Source of the DNA: Actimicrobium sp. CCC2.4
Lineage (GTDB): Bacteria; Pseudomonadota; Gammaproteobacteria; Burkholderiales; Burkholderiaceae_D
DNA: 64,000 nucleotides
Assembly (NCBI RefSeq): GCF_034347385.1
Contig: NZ_CP133777.1
Location: 2,046,001 to 2,110,000 of the forward strand
Direction: 5' to 3'
Every line of letters starts with the position of its first letter. Position 1 is the stretch's first letter. Positions 43,486 through 52,565 of this stretch are shown piece by piece. The notes beneath the pieces were generated by a model, which saw nothing but the letters and a program-made list of their open reading frames with translations, did no database searches and was not told where the DNA came from. The translations under genes were made by a program, and so were the position numbers.

Positions 43486-45579
43486 ATGCATAGCCCAAAT
43501 AACGAAGATGCCTTCAAAAGTGGTGTTGTCTCTGACATCGCCATTATTGTGCTCGACGACGTGTCGGAGACAGGTCCGTGTCTGGATTTGTTTAACACCC
43601 TTGTTTCGGAAATCGACGCGGCGCAGGCAAATCCTGCTGTTCGCGGGATGGTGTTGGCCTGCAACGTCATGACATGGTCCGTCGAGGCGACCGCAACCGA
43701 TTTCGTCTCCTCCAGTCAGCGGTTGTCGCAAGCACTGCAATCGGTCGTGTCCCGACTGGAGCAGTCTGCGAAGCCGGTGGTGGCGGCCATCGGGCAGGCA
43801 GCGCTCGGTCGTGGTGTCGAATTGGCACTTGCCTGTCATGCACGCGTCGCGCTTGCGTCGGCCCGATTCGGCTTTCCGGAAAGTCACCTGGGCTTGATTC
43901 CCGGTGCGGGAGCAACCCAGCGCCTGACACGACTGACAACGCCAGATATCGCCCTTGGCCTGATCCGGGATGGCGTCCCGCGGGTGGCAACGGACCTGGC
44001 GACATCGGGGCTGCTGGATCGTGTCGTGACCGCCGACGTTGTGGGCGCTGCATCCCGGTTGGCCGAACAACTTGCCTCAAAGTTTCCGCATGGTGAGGTC
44101 CTGCCGCGCGCACGGGACAGGGCGGTAGACGCCACCTCGATGCAGCAGTTCATCGCGCGAGAGCGGGAGCGCCTGACCGGCAAGCAAAAACTGCAGCCGG
44201 TCCATATCGCCACGCTGGAGGCATTGCACGCCTCCGCGTTGCCCTTTGACGAAGGTATGCAGCGGGAGCAGGGGCTCCTTCTGACACTATTGACGGGGCC
44301 CGTCTCCAAGGCGCTGAGGTATCAACTCAGGGCGGAGCGCGACGCCTCCACGCTCTCCGAACATCTGAAAGCAGATCCCCGCGAATTTCGTTCGGTGGCG
44401 GTTATTGGTGCCGGCACCATGGGGGCCGGCATTGCGATTTGCGCACTCGATGCGGGACTTCAGGTTCTGCTGGTGGAACAGGACGACGTTGCGTTGCAGC
44501 GGGGGCATCAGCGCATCACCGATCATTACCGTGGCCGTGTCGACGCAGGGAAGTTGTCGGCTGATGATGCAGTCGCGCTGTCGTCAAGTTTGACGCTGAC
44601 GATTGACTGGGCGAATTTGGAGCGCGCCGATGTCGTGATTGAAGCCGTATTCGAAGAGTTGTCCGTCAAACAGGACGTATTCAGGAAGATCGATCACCAT
44701 GCGCGTCCCGGTGCGGTGCTGGCGACCAATACGTCTTACCTCGACATCGATGCCATCGCCGGCGTGACATCAAGGCCATCCGACGTCCTTGGCCTGCATT
44801 TTTTCAGTCCGGCAAATGTGATGAAGCTGCTGGAGGTAGTGCGAAACAAGGATGTCACAGCGGATGTTCTGGCCACGGGAATGGCGCTGGGAAGAAAGCT
44901 CAGGAAGCTGCCCGTATTAACAGGTAACTCCTTTGGCTTCATCGGCAATCGCATCTATAACGCCTATCGGACACAATGCGAATTCATGCTGGAAGACGGC
45001 GCCTGGCCGGAAGAGGTGGACAATGCCCTGACAGCAATGGGTTTTGCGATGGGGCCGTTTGCCGTCGCCGACCTGTCCGGACTGGATATCGCGTGGCGCA
45101 TGCGCAAGGCGCAAGCGTCGATCCGTGACCCGCGTGTACGGTATGTTTCCATCCTGGACCAGCTTTGCGAACTCGGCCGTTTGGGGCGCAAGAGCGATGC
45201 GGGCTACTACGCCTATACCGAAAAAAAGCAAGCGCGCCACACCGATGAAGTCGTTCGCCGGATCATCGAACGTGCCAGCAGCCAGCGAGGAATCACCCGG
45301 CAGTTCTTGTTTGCACTGACCATTCAGCGCCGCGCATTGCTCGCCATGGTCAACGAAGCCGCGCTGCTGTTGGCCGAAGGAGTTGCCGCGCGTGCCAGTG
45401 ATATCGACGTGGTCATGATCCAGGGCTACGGCTTTCCGCGCTGGGAAGGCGGTCCGGTCTTCTGGGCAAGCCATCAGGATCGCGACCAACTCGACAACGA
45501 TCTCGATCAGTTGATTGCCAATAATGGCCATGGTGCCGTGCGTGCTACTCGGGACATGCTCGACCGCCTGTTGGCTTGA
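43486..45579 (+). CDS. Bifunctional enoyl-CoA hydratase / 3-hydroxyacyl-CoA dehydrogenase
   Basis: 697 residues from the ATG at 43486. The crotonase domain is ~1-195 (VRGMVLACNVMTWSVEATATDF, GVELALACHARVALASARFGFPESHLGLIPGAGATQRL, oxyanion and Glu positions present). The NAD-binding dehydrogenase domain starts at ~303 (VAVIGAGTMGAGIAICALDAGLQVLLVEQD) with the catalytic His in LGLHFFSPANVMKLLEVV. Two C-terminal helical domains follow. It converts an enoyl-CoA to a 3-oxoacyl-CoA, feeding the thiolase downstream. Confidence 0.93.
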   Translation: MHSPNNEDAFKSGVVSDIAIIVLDDVSETGPCLDLFNTLVSEIDAAQANPAVRGMVLACNVMTWSVEATATDFVSSSQRLSQALQSVVSRLEQSAKPVVAAIGQAALGRGVELALACHARVALASARFGFPESHLGLIPGAGATQRLTRLTTPDIALGLIRDGVPRVATDLATSGLLDRVVTADVVGAASRLAEQLASKFPHGEVLPRARDRAVDATSMQQFIARERERLTGKQKLQPVHIATLEALHASALPFDEGMQREQGLLLTLLTGPVSKALRYQLRAERDASTLSEHLKADPREFRSVAVIGAGTMGAGIAICALDAGLQVLLVEQDDVALQRGHQRITDHYRGRVDAGKLSADDAVALSSSLTLTIDWANLERADVVIEAVFEELSVKQDVFRKIDHHARPGAVLATNTSYLDIDAIAGVTSRPSDVLGLHFFSPANVMKLLEVVRNKDVTADVLATGMALGRKLRKLPVLTGNSFGFIGNRIYNAYRTQCEFMLEDGAWPEEVDNALTAMGFAMGPFAVADLSGLDIAWRMRKAQASIRDPRVRYVSILDQLCELGRLGRKSDAGYYAYTEKKQARHTDEVVRRIIERASSQRGITRQFLFALTIQRRALLAMVNEAALLLAEGVAARASDIDVVMIQGYGFPRWEGGPVFWASHQDRDQLDNDLDQLIANNGHGAVRATRDMLDRLLA

Positions 45580-45657
45580 GCGGAACAGTAAATAGTGACT
45601 TATCCGTTCGGCGCCATCGACCTCGGCGCTGTCCAATCACCTAATTGACGTGATCAC

Positions 45658-46872
45658 ATGAACAACAAAGACAAACAAGCGTTTATATGCGATGCCATCC
45701 GTACGCCTTTCGGTCGTTACGGAGGAGCATTGAGCAGCCTTCGCGCCGACGACCTGGGCGCTATTCCCCTCATGGCCCTCATGGCACGTAATCCCCATGT
45801 TGACTGGTCGGCGCTGACCGACGTCCTGTATGGTTGTGCTAATCAAGCTGGCGAAGACAACAGGAACGTCGCGCGCATGTCGAGCTTGCTTGCTGGTTTG
45901 CCTGTTGAAGTCCCGGGCGCAACGATCAACCGCCTATGTGGTTCCGGCCTCGATGCGGTCGGGACGGCCGCAAGAGCCATCAAATCCGGCGAAGCAACGA
46001 TGATGATTGCCGGTGGGGTGGAGAGCATGAGTCGTGCACCATTCGTCATGCCCAAGGCGGAAAGTGCGTTCAGTCGCAGCACGTCCATTCAGGACACCAC
46101 GATCGGCTGGCGCTTCGTGAACAAACTGATGAAAGAGCAATACGGCGTGGACTCCATGCCAGAAACGGCTGAAAACGTTGCGATGGAGTTCAAGATCGAC
46201 CGGGCGGATCAAGACTTGATGGCCTTGTCCAGCCAGCGCAAGGCAGTCGCCGCCCAGCAGGCCGGCCACCTTGCCCGCGAAATATGCGCCGTCGCAATAC
46301 CGCAAAAGAAGGGGGAGGCGATTGTCGTTTCCACAGACGAGCATCCTCGCGCAACAAACATGGAAGCCCTGGCAAAACTCCGTGGGGTCGTCAGGCCGGA
46401 GGGCAGCGTCACTGCCGGAAATTCCTCCGGAATTAACGATGGTGCTTGCGCTCTTCTTCTGGCCGACGAGGTGACGGCGGGAAGGAACGGACTCGTTCCA
46501 AAGGCCAGGATCGTCGCTATGGCGACGGCCGGCGTGCCGCCGCGCATCATGGGCATCGGGCCTGCCCCGGCTACGCAAAAGGTGTTGGCCCTGGCGGGGC
46601 TGCGCCTTGATCAGCTCGATGTCATCGAACTCAACGAGGCCTTTGCGGCACAAGGACTGGCCGTACTCAGGATGCTGGGAATCAATGACCAGGACGAACG
46701 CGTGAATGCCTGGGGCGGAGCGATTGCCTTGGGACATCCGTTAGGTGCAAGTGGTGCGCGTCTGGTCACGACCGCGGTCAATCGCTTGCACGTAACCGGC
46801 GGACGCTATGCGTTGTGCACGATGTGCATCGGCGTCGGACAAGGCATTGCGCTGATCCTTGAGCGCGTGTGA
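45658..46872 (+). CDS. Thiolase, 3-oxoadipyl-CoA thiolase (PcaF/PaaJ)-like
   Basis: 404 residues. Active-site Cys94 in NRLCGSGLDAVG, His360 in GGAIALGHPLGASG and Cys390 in CTMCIGVGQG. The N-terminal ICDAIRTPFGRYGGALSSLRADDLGAIPL and YGCANQAGEDNRNVARM are characteristic of the 3-oxoadipyl-CoA group, which cleaves to succinyl-CoA and acetyl-CoA. Last gene of the operon. If the assignment holds, the pathway ends in a dicarboxylic C6-type thioester. Confidence 0.92.
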   Translation: MNNKDKQAFICDAIRTPFGRYGGALSSLRADDLGAIPLMALMARNPHVDWSALTDVLYGCANQAGEDNRNVARMSSLLAGLPVEVPGATINRLCGSGLDAVGTAARAIKSGEATMMIAGGVESMSRAPFVMPKAESAFSRSTSIQDTTIGWRFVNKLMKEQYGVDSMPETAENVAMEFKIDRADQDLMALSSQRKAVAAQQAGHLAREICAVAIPQKKGEAIVVSTDEHPRATNMEALAKLRGVVRPEGSVTAGNSSGINDGACALLLADEVTAGRNGLVPKARIVAMATAGVPPRIMGIGPAPATQKVLALAGLRLDQLDVIELNEAFAAQGLAVLRMLGINDQDERVNAWGGAIALGHPLGASGARLVTTAVNRLHVTGGRYALCTMCIGVGQGIALILERV

Positions 46873-46970
46873 CGCCTGTCGATGGCGCGAACTTGTGACG
46901 ATCATGGCTGTTGCGCCGATCCCCTGCGCAACGATAGAAACCCCTATGGAGAACAGCGGTCCAGCCGGAA

Positions 46971-47130
46971 TCAGGATTTTCGATTGCCAAACGTAATCGG
47001 TACGTCCGATGAGGCGATCAGCTCCAGCACAATATTGCGCGTCCGTTCTTCAGCATAGTCGTTGCGCAGGACCGCCGCCTCGATGGCCGCTTCGAGTGTG
47101 CCGCTGATGATGGCATTGAGCTGGTTAATG
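46971..47130 (-). pseudogene. 3' fragment of an unidentified gene cut by element A
   Basis: The last ~53 codons of a minus-strand gene (INQLNAIISGTLEAAIEAAVLRNDYAEERTRNIVLELIASS...), entering from the miniature element at 47131. Mostly helical; family not recognised. Its upstream part is not found on the other side of the element. Confidence 0.5.
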
Positions 47131-47279
47131 TGTTGGCGCCGACGAATTTTTGAACACCCCGACCGATTTTCACTGACCCACCTTAACTGGCGTAAAGGTA
47201 GACGCAGCATGGCTTACCAAAGGCCCGGGTGGGTCAGTCGATGTCGGCGCCCTGGGTCAAAAACTCATCGGCGCCAACA
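47131..47279 (+). repeat. Palindromic miniature element A, copy 3 (149 bp)
   Basis: Differs from copy 2 (33974-34122) at only a few positions and has the same ends (TGTTGGCGCCGA ... TCGGCGCCAACA). It interrupts the gene fragment on its left and adjoins a transposase remnant on its right. Confidence 0.83.
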
Positions 47280-47295
47280 TCCCATAGAGGCGACA

Positions 47296-47361
47296 ATGAA
47301 GTCGTCGTACTCAGTAGCATTTATTGAACAAGCTTTAGTGAAGTTGTATTTGGTCGAGTAG
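47296..47361 (+). pseudogene. Short transposase OrfA-like remnant
   Basis: 22 codons, MKSSYSVAFIEQALVKLYLVE then stop. This resembles the first helix of IS transposase OrfA proteins (SYS..F..QAL.K.). Too short to classify. Confidence 0.35.
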
Positions 47362-47498
47362 CCTAAAGGTGAGTTTTCTTTGGGCTACTCGGCCACCTAG
47401 GTTGGGAATGACGCAAAAAGGTAACGGTTTCAATACAAGGTGACTATGGCGAATCGCGACCAGCTCTTGGTAAGAGCAAGGCTTTTGCCTAAACCACT

Positions 47499-47783
47499 TC
47501 ACTGATGCGGTGGATATTCTTGTCGGGCGTGCAATATGCTCACGACTTCGATACGTTCAGCGGTCACTTGGTAGACCACGATGTAGTTCGGATGGGCGAT
47601 GATTTCGCGTGTGCCAGGAACTCGGCCAGAGCGGTACAAGTACGGATGCTCAGCTGCTGGCAGCACGGATGTCTCGATCAGTCCACGCATGCGGCGGGCC
47701 GCTGGCGGACTATCGTTGGCGATGAAGCGGATGATAGAGGCAAGATTTGCGCGTGCTGATGCACGCCAGAAAACCGGTAGCAT
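47499..47783 (-). CDS. RelE/ParE-family toxin
   Basis: 94 residues: VFWRASARANLASIIRFIANDSPPAARRMRGLIETSVLPAAEHPYLYRSGRVPGTREIIAHPNYIVVYQVTAERIEVVSILHARQEYP. The C-terminal strand with HARQ and the RVPGTREI loop are typical of RelE/ParE (StbE-like) toxins. The start overlaps the antitoxin stop by one base. Confidence 0.9.
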   Translation of the reverse strand: MLPVFWRASARANLASIIRFIANDSPPAARRMRGLIETSVLPAAEHPYLYRSGRVPGTREIIAHPNYIVVYQVTAERIEVVSILHARQEYPPHQ

Positions 47784-47977
47784 TACGCCTGTCGGCTGCT
47801 GCGCTTTTCAGCTTCCGCAATGATCGCGTCCATTTCCGCCATGACTTGGTCATGCGGAATGCTGGGGCGCGGATCATCGAGCGAGGCTTGCACCTGAGCG
47901 CGAAACCAGAGGTCATAGCTGGTTGCTTGTGCTTCTGTTTCGAATTCCGAAACGATGGGAGAAAGGACAATATTCAT
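47783..47977 (-). CDS. RelB/StbD-type antitoxin
   Basis: 64 residues, MNIVLSPIVSEFETEAQATSYDLWFRAQVQASLDDPRPSIPHDQVMAEMDAIIAEAEKRSS. The motif YDLWFRAQVQ.AL(S)DP.P.IPHD.VM is the well-known tail of RelB-like antitoxins that bind RelE/ParE toxins. First gene of the pair, directly next to the repeat-rich stretch at 47985. Confidence 0.88.
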   Translation of the reverse strand: MNIVLSPIVSEFETEAQATSYDLWFRAQVQASLDDPRPSIPHDQVMAEMDAIIAEAEKRSSRQA

Positions 47978-47984
47978 GCAAATA

Positions 47985-48110
47985 AGGTTACACCAGTTTC
48001 GACCGCCGCAGAAGCCGCTGAAACACCCTCGTCACGCTATCTGCAAATAAGCTCGCAATCGACGGTGCTAGCGCGCATTCCATTTTCGCTCGCTCACGCT
48101 AGCGGCAAAT
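47985..48110. repeat. GCATTCCATTTTCGC/CTGCAAAT repeat cluster beside the recombinase
   Basis: Contains GCGCATTCCATTTTCGCTCG, then TCACGCTAGCGGCAAAT, and copies of CTGCAAATAAG. The same string occurs in 55260-55310 and, inverted, in 57700-57760. Lies between the RelE-type module and the recombinase gene; a candidate recombination or attachment site. Confidence 0.5.
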
Positions 48111-48201
48111 CTGCGACACGATGTCGCTTACAAAAGTTGTCCCACATACTCTGGATTCTGCGTTCTCTTCCAGTGGCTCAACTTTAGGACGGAGCCAACA
48201 A

Positions 48202-49164
48202 TCAATAGCTGACCTTGAACGTCGGACTGTCTTCCGGCCGTGTCGTGCGGCGATCATAAATCCGGGTCGTCGCGATATTGGCGTGCCCCAGCCATTCCTG
48301 GACCTTGGCAATGTCCGCCCCGTGGTCCAGGGCATTGGTGGCAGCCGTCGCCCGCAACGCATGCGGCCCAAAACCTGCAATCTCAAATTTCAGTTCACCG
48401 GCATACCCCATCAGCATTTTATATACCCCATCCGGCGTGACCGAGGCGCGGGTATTGCCGTTCACGTTGTTTTTGATCGGGCGAAACAGCGCACCAGCTT
48501 TGTCGGTTTCGTTGCCAGCGGCCAGCAGATAAAGCTCGATTTGTTCGGCGGTACCGGGATGCAGCGGAACGTACCGGATTTTTGATCCCTTGCCATGAAC
48601 CTGAAGGTGCATCACACCTCGTCGCTGCTGCAGGTCGCCGGTCGTTAATCGGCACAGTTCAGCCCGGCGCAAGCCGTGATAAAGCAGGGTGGACAGAATG
48701 GCGCGGTCGCGCAGCCCGCGCAGGGTCGTACTGTCCGGGATAGCCAGCAGGGCCCGCGCCTGGTGATCACCGATGGCCGGTGTTTTGCCTTCGGTGCTGT
48801 CGACCTTCGGTCGCTTGACCCCCTTCACCGGATTGCTCTCGACTGCATTGGTTTCGCACAGATATTCGAACAGGGAGGAGAGGGCGGCGAGCTTGCGACG
48901 AATCGTCGCACTGCTCAATGCCCGATGTTCCAGATCTTTGCGCCAGGCCAGCAAGTGCCCACGCCGGACGCTGCGGAACTGATCGGGATCGGTGATCCCG
49001 GTAAAGGTCATGAACTCGGTCAAATCGCCTTGGTACGCACGCCGGGTCTGCGGATTGGCGATATTGGCAAACCAGGTCGCGGCGGCGGGCACATCATCAA
49101 GTTCCTGGAACCGGGCTTCGGCCAAGCGCGGGGAGGAGGCCGTATCGATCAGGTTGTCAGACAT
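48202..49164 (-). CDS. Tyrosine recombinase (XerC/XerD-like integrase)
   Basis: 320 residues, complete. N-terminal SAM-like core-binding domain (residues ~25-120: WFANIANPQTRRAYQGDLTEFMTFTGI). Catalytic residues: Arg in GLRRAELCRLT, Lys in HGKGSKIRYVPL, His-x-x-Arg in HALRATAATNALDHG, His in WLGHANIATTRIYDRR with the nucleophile Tyr. It may act on the repeats at 47985-48110. Unlike the remnant at 7506 it is intact. Confidence 0.94.
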   Translation of the reverse strand: MSDNLIDTASSPRLAEARFQELDDVPAAATWFANIANPQTRRAYQGDLTEFMTFTGITDPDQFRSVRRGHLLAWRKDLEHRALSSATIRRKLAALSSLFEYLCETNAVESNPVKGVKRPKVDSTEGKTPAIGDHQARALLAIPDSTTLRGLRDRAILSTLLYHGLRRAELCRLTTGDLQQRRGVMHLQVHGKGSKIRYVPLHPGTAEQIELYLLAAGNETDKAGALFRPIKNNVNGNTRASVTPDGVYKMLMGYAGELKFEIAGFGPHALRATAATNALDHGADIAKVQEWLGHANIATTRIYDRRTTRPEDSPTFKVSY

Positions 49165-49540
49165 ATATCGCCTTCCATTGTTAAAAAGAAATAATGCGCC
49201 GCCCGACTAAAAAAATGTCTTCCAGCACCTTCCCATCTTATTTTCCGGTATTAACTTGCCGAGAACACTTTTTATCCGTTGGCTGTGATTCCTCGCCATT
49301 TTGGTGCAATCCATAGGCAGAGCGACAACATGGTGCCCCTCTAGCATTTTAATATCGATAACCTGTTTTATCAATACTAAAAATATTACGTAGCTTTTCG
49401 AAAAGTAAAAGGCGCCTAAACATGAAATATCTAATGATGAAATGACGCACAAACACATTGCAAACAAATTCACCGCGCGTTATAGTTCTTGCTAGTGATG
49501 ATGTGAGTCATAAAAACATATAACATTTCAAGGAATTCAA
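49165..49540. other. AT-rich intergenic region
   Basis: 376 bp without a convincing gene between the recombinase and the uncharacterised gene at 49541. Short frames lack homology. The drop in GC marks the start of an island that runs to about 55 kb. Confidence 0.4.
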
Positions 49541-50953
49541 ATGGTAAAAAACTCAACACCGGCACCCCGTAAAACGAACCTAAAGGAATCTGTTCCTGAG
49601 CAACCAACTTTGGAAGATATCCAATACGAACTGGCCATGAAATTTGGCAGTATCGGTGTTCTTTTATCGGAGATGTTTCGTCCCGGTGCAGGAACGCAGT
49701 TGTTTGGTTTGTCACCCAACGCGTCCCTGTCCGGTATCGCTGACAGTATTGATGTCACTACGACGACCATTGGTCGTCAGCTCTCAATTTTTTACGACTA
49801 TGCGTATAACGGCCGGTTGCTAAAGGGGCATGAAAAAATCGTCGACCCGTTCGATAGCAATGCCGCTGAACTACTGCGTGACTTTGTGGAAATCTTTGGC
49901 GACACAACGGGCTATACCGAGTTATCTGAGATGGTTGCCACGGAGGGTTGTAACGATTTTCGAAGTGGTGGACTGAGCGATCTAGTGGAACGAATGATCG
50001 CTCGTAATTACCTCGACAAAGAATATTCACTATCTTTGGCACAGCTAGCTTTATTGACGGGCATGAATGAACGCAGTGTCAGGAATGCCGCGTCTGCGGG
50101 AAAAAACCAGCTCACGCTGAATTCATCTGGTGAGGTGGACTTCCATATCGCCATACAGTGGTTGACCGAGCGATCCGGGCGCGGGTTCACACCTACTTTA
50201 AAAGTGGGATTCCCGGAGGAGGGAAAAGAAAGCGATACGGAATTGGACGCCATCGGCATTCCGGCTTTTATCAGACACCGGTTGCTATTACGGTTTGGGA
50301 AAAAATCTCACGACGAGCATGAAATCTACACTGTCATCGCACCTGAGTTCGCAATCTACGCTGCAGGCATACCTGAAATTATCGACGAGGCTGCGAGCAC
50401 AGCGAAACTGAGTGCGAATGAGGTAATTGCTTCCATGCAATATCCTCTGGCTATTCCACCCCACCACTGCGCCGGGTTGGCGAAAATGATCGGGGTCGAC
50501 CCTGCATGGTTCACGCTTCAAGTTATGCGGGCGCTTTATCCTGATGAAATGGATATGGTGCTCAATCCAGTCCATTACCAACATCCGGTATTTTCTCCAA
50601 GCATCGATTCGGGGCCGCTAGCCGCCATTGAAATCGTACTCACCACATCCATGATTCGTCATGGCTATCTAGACATGCCGGCAATTGCCAAAGCCATGTT
50701 CCCGGAAGACTGTTTCACTGTGCATTCCGGTGATGAACGAGGTGCCACGGTGATGATTCGATACAGCGCAGATCAACTCACGGAAACCGATATTCGGGTT
50801 AAAAGTGAAAAAACGATTAGCCCCCGCAAACGCTTCACTGCCTGGCTGCAGACAGAACTGAGTGCTCAGCCCGGTGACAGGGTACGCATAGAGCGCAAGG
50901 CAGCAAGGGAATATACGCTGAGTTTTCAGCCGGCTTACCCATCTCGTAAATAA
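49541..50953 (+). CDS. Uncharacterised 470-residue protein with HTH-like segments
   Basis: Not recognised. Soluble. A possible helix-turn-helix lies at ~167-185 (SLSLAQLALLTGMNERSVRNAAS). A second helical motif at ~300-340 (LSANEVIASMQYPLAIPPHHCAGLAKMIGVDPAWFTLQ) is laid out like another HTH. The C-terminal segment (RFTAWLQTELSAQPGDRVRIERKAAREYTLSF) looks like a small beta domain. AAGGAATT precedes the ATG. First in a plus-strand run with two small unknown genes and an HNH protein, next to an Mrr-like nuclease. It may regulate or belong to a defence module. Confidence 0.62.
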   Translation: MVKNSTPAPRKTNLKESVPEQPTLEDIQYELAMKFGSIGVLLSEMFRPGAGTQLFGLSPNASLSGIADSIDVTTTTIGRQLSIFYDYAYNGRLLKGHEKIVDPFDSNAAELLRDFVEIFGDTTGYTELSEMVATEGCNDFRSGGLSDLVERMIARNYLDKEYSLSLAQLALLTGMNERSVRNAASAGKNQLTLNSSGEVDFHIAIQWLTERSGRGFTPTLKVGFPEEGKESDTELDAIGIPAFIRHRLLLRFGKKSHDEHEIYTVIAPEFAIYAAGIPEIIDEAASTAKLSANEVIASMQYPLAIPPHHCAGLAKMIGVDPAWFTLQVMRALYPDEMDMVLNPVHYQHPVFSPSIDSGPLAAIEIVLTTSMIRHGYLDMPAIAKAMFPEDCFTVHSGDERGATVMIRYSADQLTETDIRVKSEKTISPRKRFTAWLQTELSAQPGDRVRIERKAAREYTLSFQPAYPSRK

Positions 50954-51071
50954 TGATCTGCCTTGTGGGACATTGTGTCTCAAACAAAAATATTTCACCA
51001 ATATATCTGCTTCATAGATGACGAGTTCGATACGAACCACCAGTAATTATTGTCAGCATCTTCATGCCTAA

Positions 51072-51326
51072 ATGGGAAAGCAAGTGAGTCACAAAATATT
51101 GCGAGCATACAAATGCAGGAAAACGGGCGTATCAATCAAGCTAATGTCAGGCTCTGAGTCAGATTTGAGCGCCATTACCTATTACGCCGTCACTCATTTG
51201 ACCAAAACTACATTTGAAAAGGATGTTGTCGGAAGACTGGAGACAGCAATGTTTATGCCTACCGATTGCGAAAAGGCACTTCTAAAGTTTAACAAATTTG
51301 TATTAGAAAATCTTCATTCTAATTAA
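51072..51326 (+). CDS. Uncharacterised 84-residue protein
   Basis: No family recognised. Basic N-terminus (MGKQVSHKILRAYKCRKTGV), then ITYYAVTHLTKTTFEKDVVGRLETAMFMPTDCEKALLKFNKFVLENL, probably helical. It lies 120 bp after the gene ending at 50953 and 28 bp before the next start; coding use resembles its neighbours. May be real on the basis of spacing only. Confidence 0.45.
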   Translation: MGKQVSHKILRAYKCRKTGVSIKLMSGSESDLSAITYYAVTHLTKTTFEKDVVGRLETAMFMPTDCEKALLKFNKFVLENLHSN

Positions 51327-51353
51327 TACATTACTCAATAATAAAGAAAATTC

Positions 51354-51735
51354 ATGACCAAACTGCCCGCCGCACAAGCTCTTCAATATATAAGAAAAAC
51401 TTTGTGTAAAGAACTATCCTTTGGTCCTCTTGATGTGATCAGTCGAACTTATGGACCACTTTTTTTCACTTAATGATAAGGACGGGAAGCAATTTGCAAT
51501 TATTTTGGGTAACCTGAATCCATCCACTAGAACACATAAGGCATTGGCAACGATTATCGTTCTGGAGAGCTGTACACCACCGTCATTTAAAGGAATTCAT
51601 CCTACAAACAAACCACATAAATCATCAGCTCTTCACGGGGGGAAATCAAAGTTAAAAATTCCAAATCAGTCCGTGTTCGAAGTGGTGGATGAAGTAGTGT
51701 TAAAAATGCTTCTGGATTGGTACAGTAAGTCTTAG
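51354..51735 (+). pseudogene. Uncharacterised gene split by a single-base frameshift in a T7 run
   Basis: The ATG at 51354 opens a frame that stops soon after the run of seven T at 51462. A second frame overlaps there and runs on to 51735. Skipping one T joins them into a ~126-residue protein: MTKLPAAQALQYIRKTLC ... RTYGPLFSLNDKDGKQFAIILGNLN ... VVDEVVLKMLLDWYSKS. The join gives a sensible sequence across the junction. A sequencing or assembly error, a true mutation or slippage are all possible. Function unknown. Confidence 0.55.
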
Positions 51736-51866
51736 TTGAAGTTACTTGCAATCAAAAACGCTCCGGCTTACATCGTGCACTTTTTACCAAAATTGATTGT
51801 TTCTAGCGGCCGCCTAAAACCAGAGATAACTGCAAATGAACATTACCAAGTGTTTGAAAGGTTAGT

Positions 51867-52565
51867 ATGCCATCCATGATTTGCACAAAGTGTGCTGGAA
51901 CTCGATTTAATAGCTGTAATCGCTGCATGGACTGCCGCAATCAGCGCGCAAAAGTTCGCATTGAGAGAATCAAAAATAACGGGGGTTCTCACACGAGCGC
52001 AGAGTGGAAGTTACTCCTCGCGAAAAGCCCAACCTGCGCAGTGTGTCGTAGGTCATGGGCAGAGGTACCCTTGCGGCCCGATCCACGTTACAAGAACACT
52101 TGGACCAAGGGACACAAGTTACCGATATATCATGGTGGTTCGGATGGGCTTTCGAATATTCAGGCCGAATGCTATGAGTGCAACTTTCAAAAAAATGCTG
52201 GAGCCCTTGGCGGCAGGCCGATAGAAACGTGTGATCCAGTTCTGAAACTCAATGGAGCAATAAGTGTAGCAATTTCACAAGAGAGAATATCCAGAAAATT
52301 TTGTTTCGTTCTCAACAATGAAACAAAAATTTTTCCCGTTCAAATAAAAAATCGTGACACCGGAGTTATTGCATTCAGGATTTCTCTTGGGGGATCAGGC
52401 GGCAATACTCGTGCGGCTAGCGAAGAAGTGGACGAGAGCACCATGACCAGAAAGGTTCTCGAAAAAGGCTATGCGGTTCGCTGTAAGTCTTTAGACGGAA
52501 AAACTAACGGGTTGTATAAAAAAGGCCACAGGTCAGTTCGAGAAGTTCGCCTAAATATAATCTAA
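51867..52565 (+). CDS. HNH endonuclease-domain protein
   Basis: 232 residues. N-terminal Cys-rich zinc ribbon-like segment (CTKCAGTRFNSCNRCMDC). HNH core at ~55-112: CAVCRRSWAEVP, then TKGHKLPIYHGGSDGLSNIQAECYECNFQKNA with the HK..PI, N and C..C residues of the treble clef. The C-terminal ~110 residues are unassigned and strand-rich. Likely a DNA nuclease in a defence or mobile context. Ribosome site AGGTTAGT is weak. Confidence 0.82.
   Translation: MPSMICTKCAGTRFNSCNRCMDCRNQRAKVRIERIKNNGGSHTSAEWKLLLAKSPTCAVCRRSWAEVPLRPDPRYKNTWTKGHKLPIYHGGSDGLSNIQAECYECNFQKNAGALGGRPIETCDPVLKLNGAISVAISQERISRKFCFVLNNETKIFPVQIKNRDTGVIAFRISLGGSGGNTRAASEEVDESTMTRKVLEKGYAVRCKSLDGKTNGLYKKGHRSVREVRLNII

Noticed and set aside
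43210-44070. 286-codon minus-strand frame across the ABM and hydratase genes
   Set aside because: Antisense to two recognised genes, no motif, no ribosome site.
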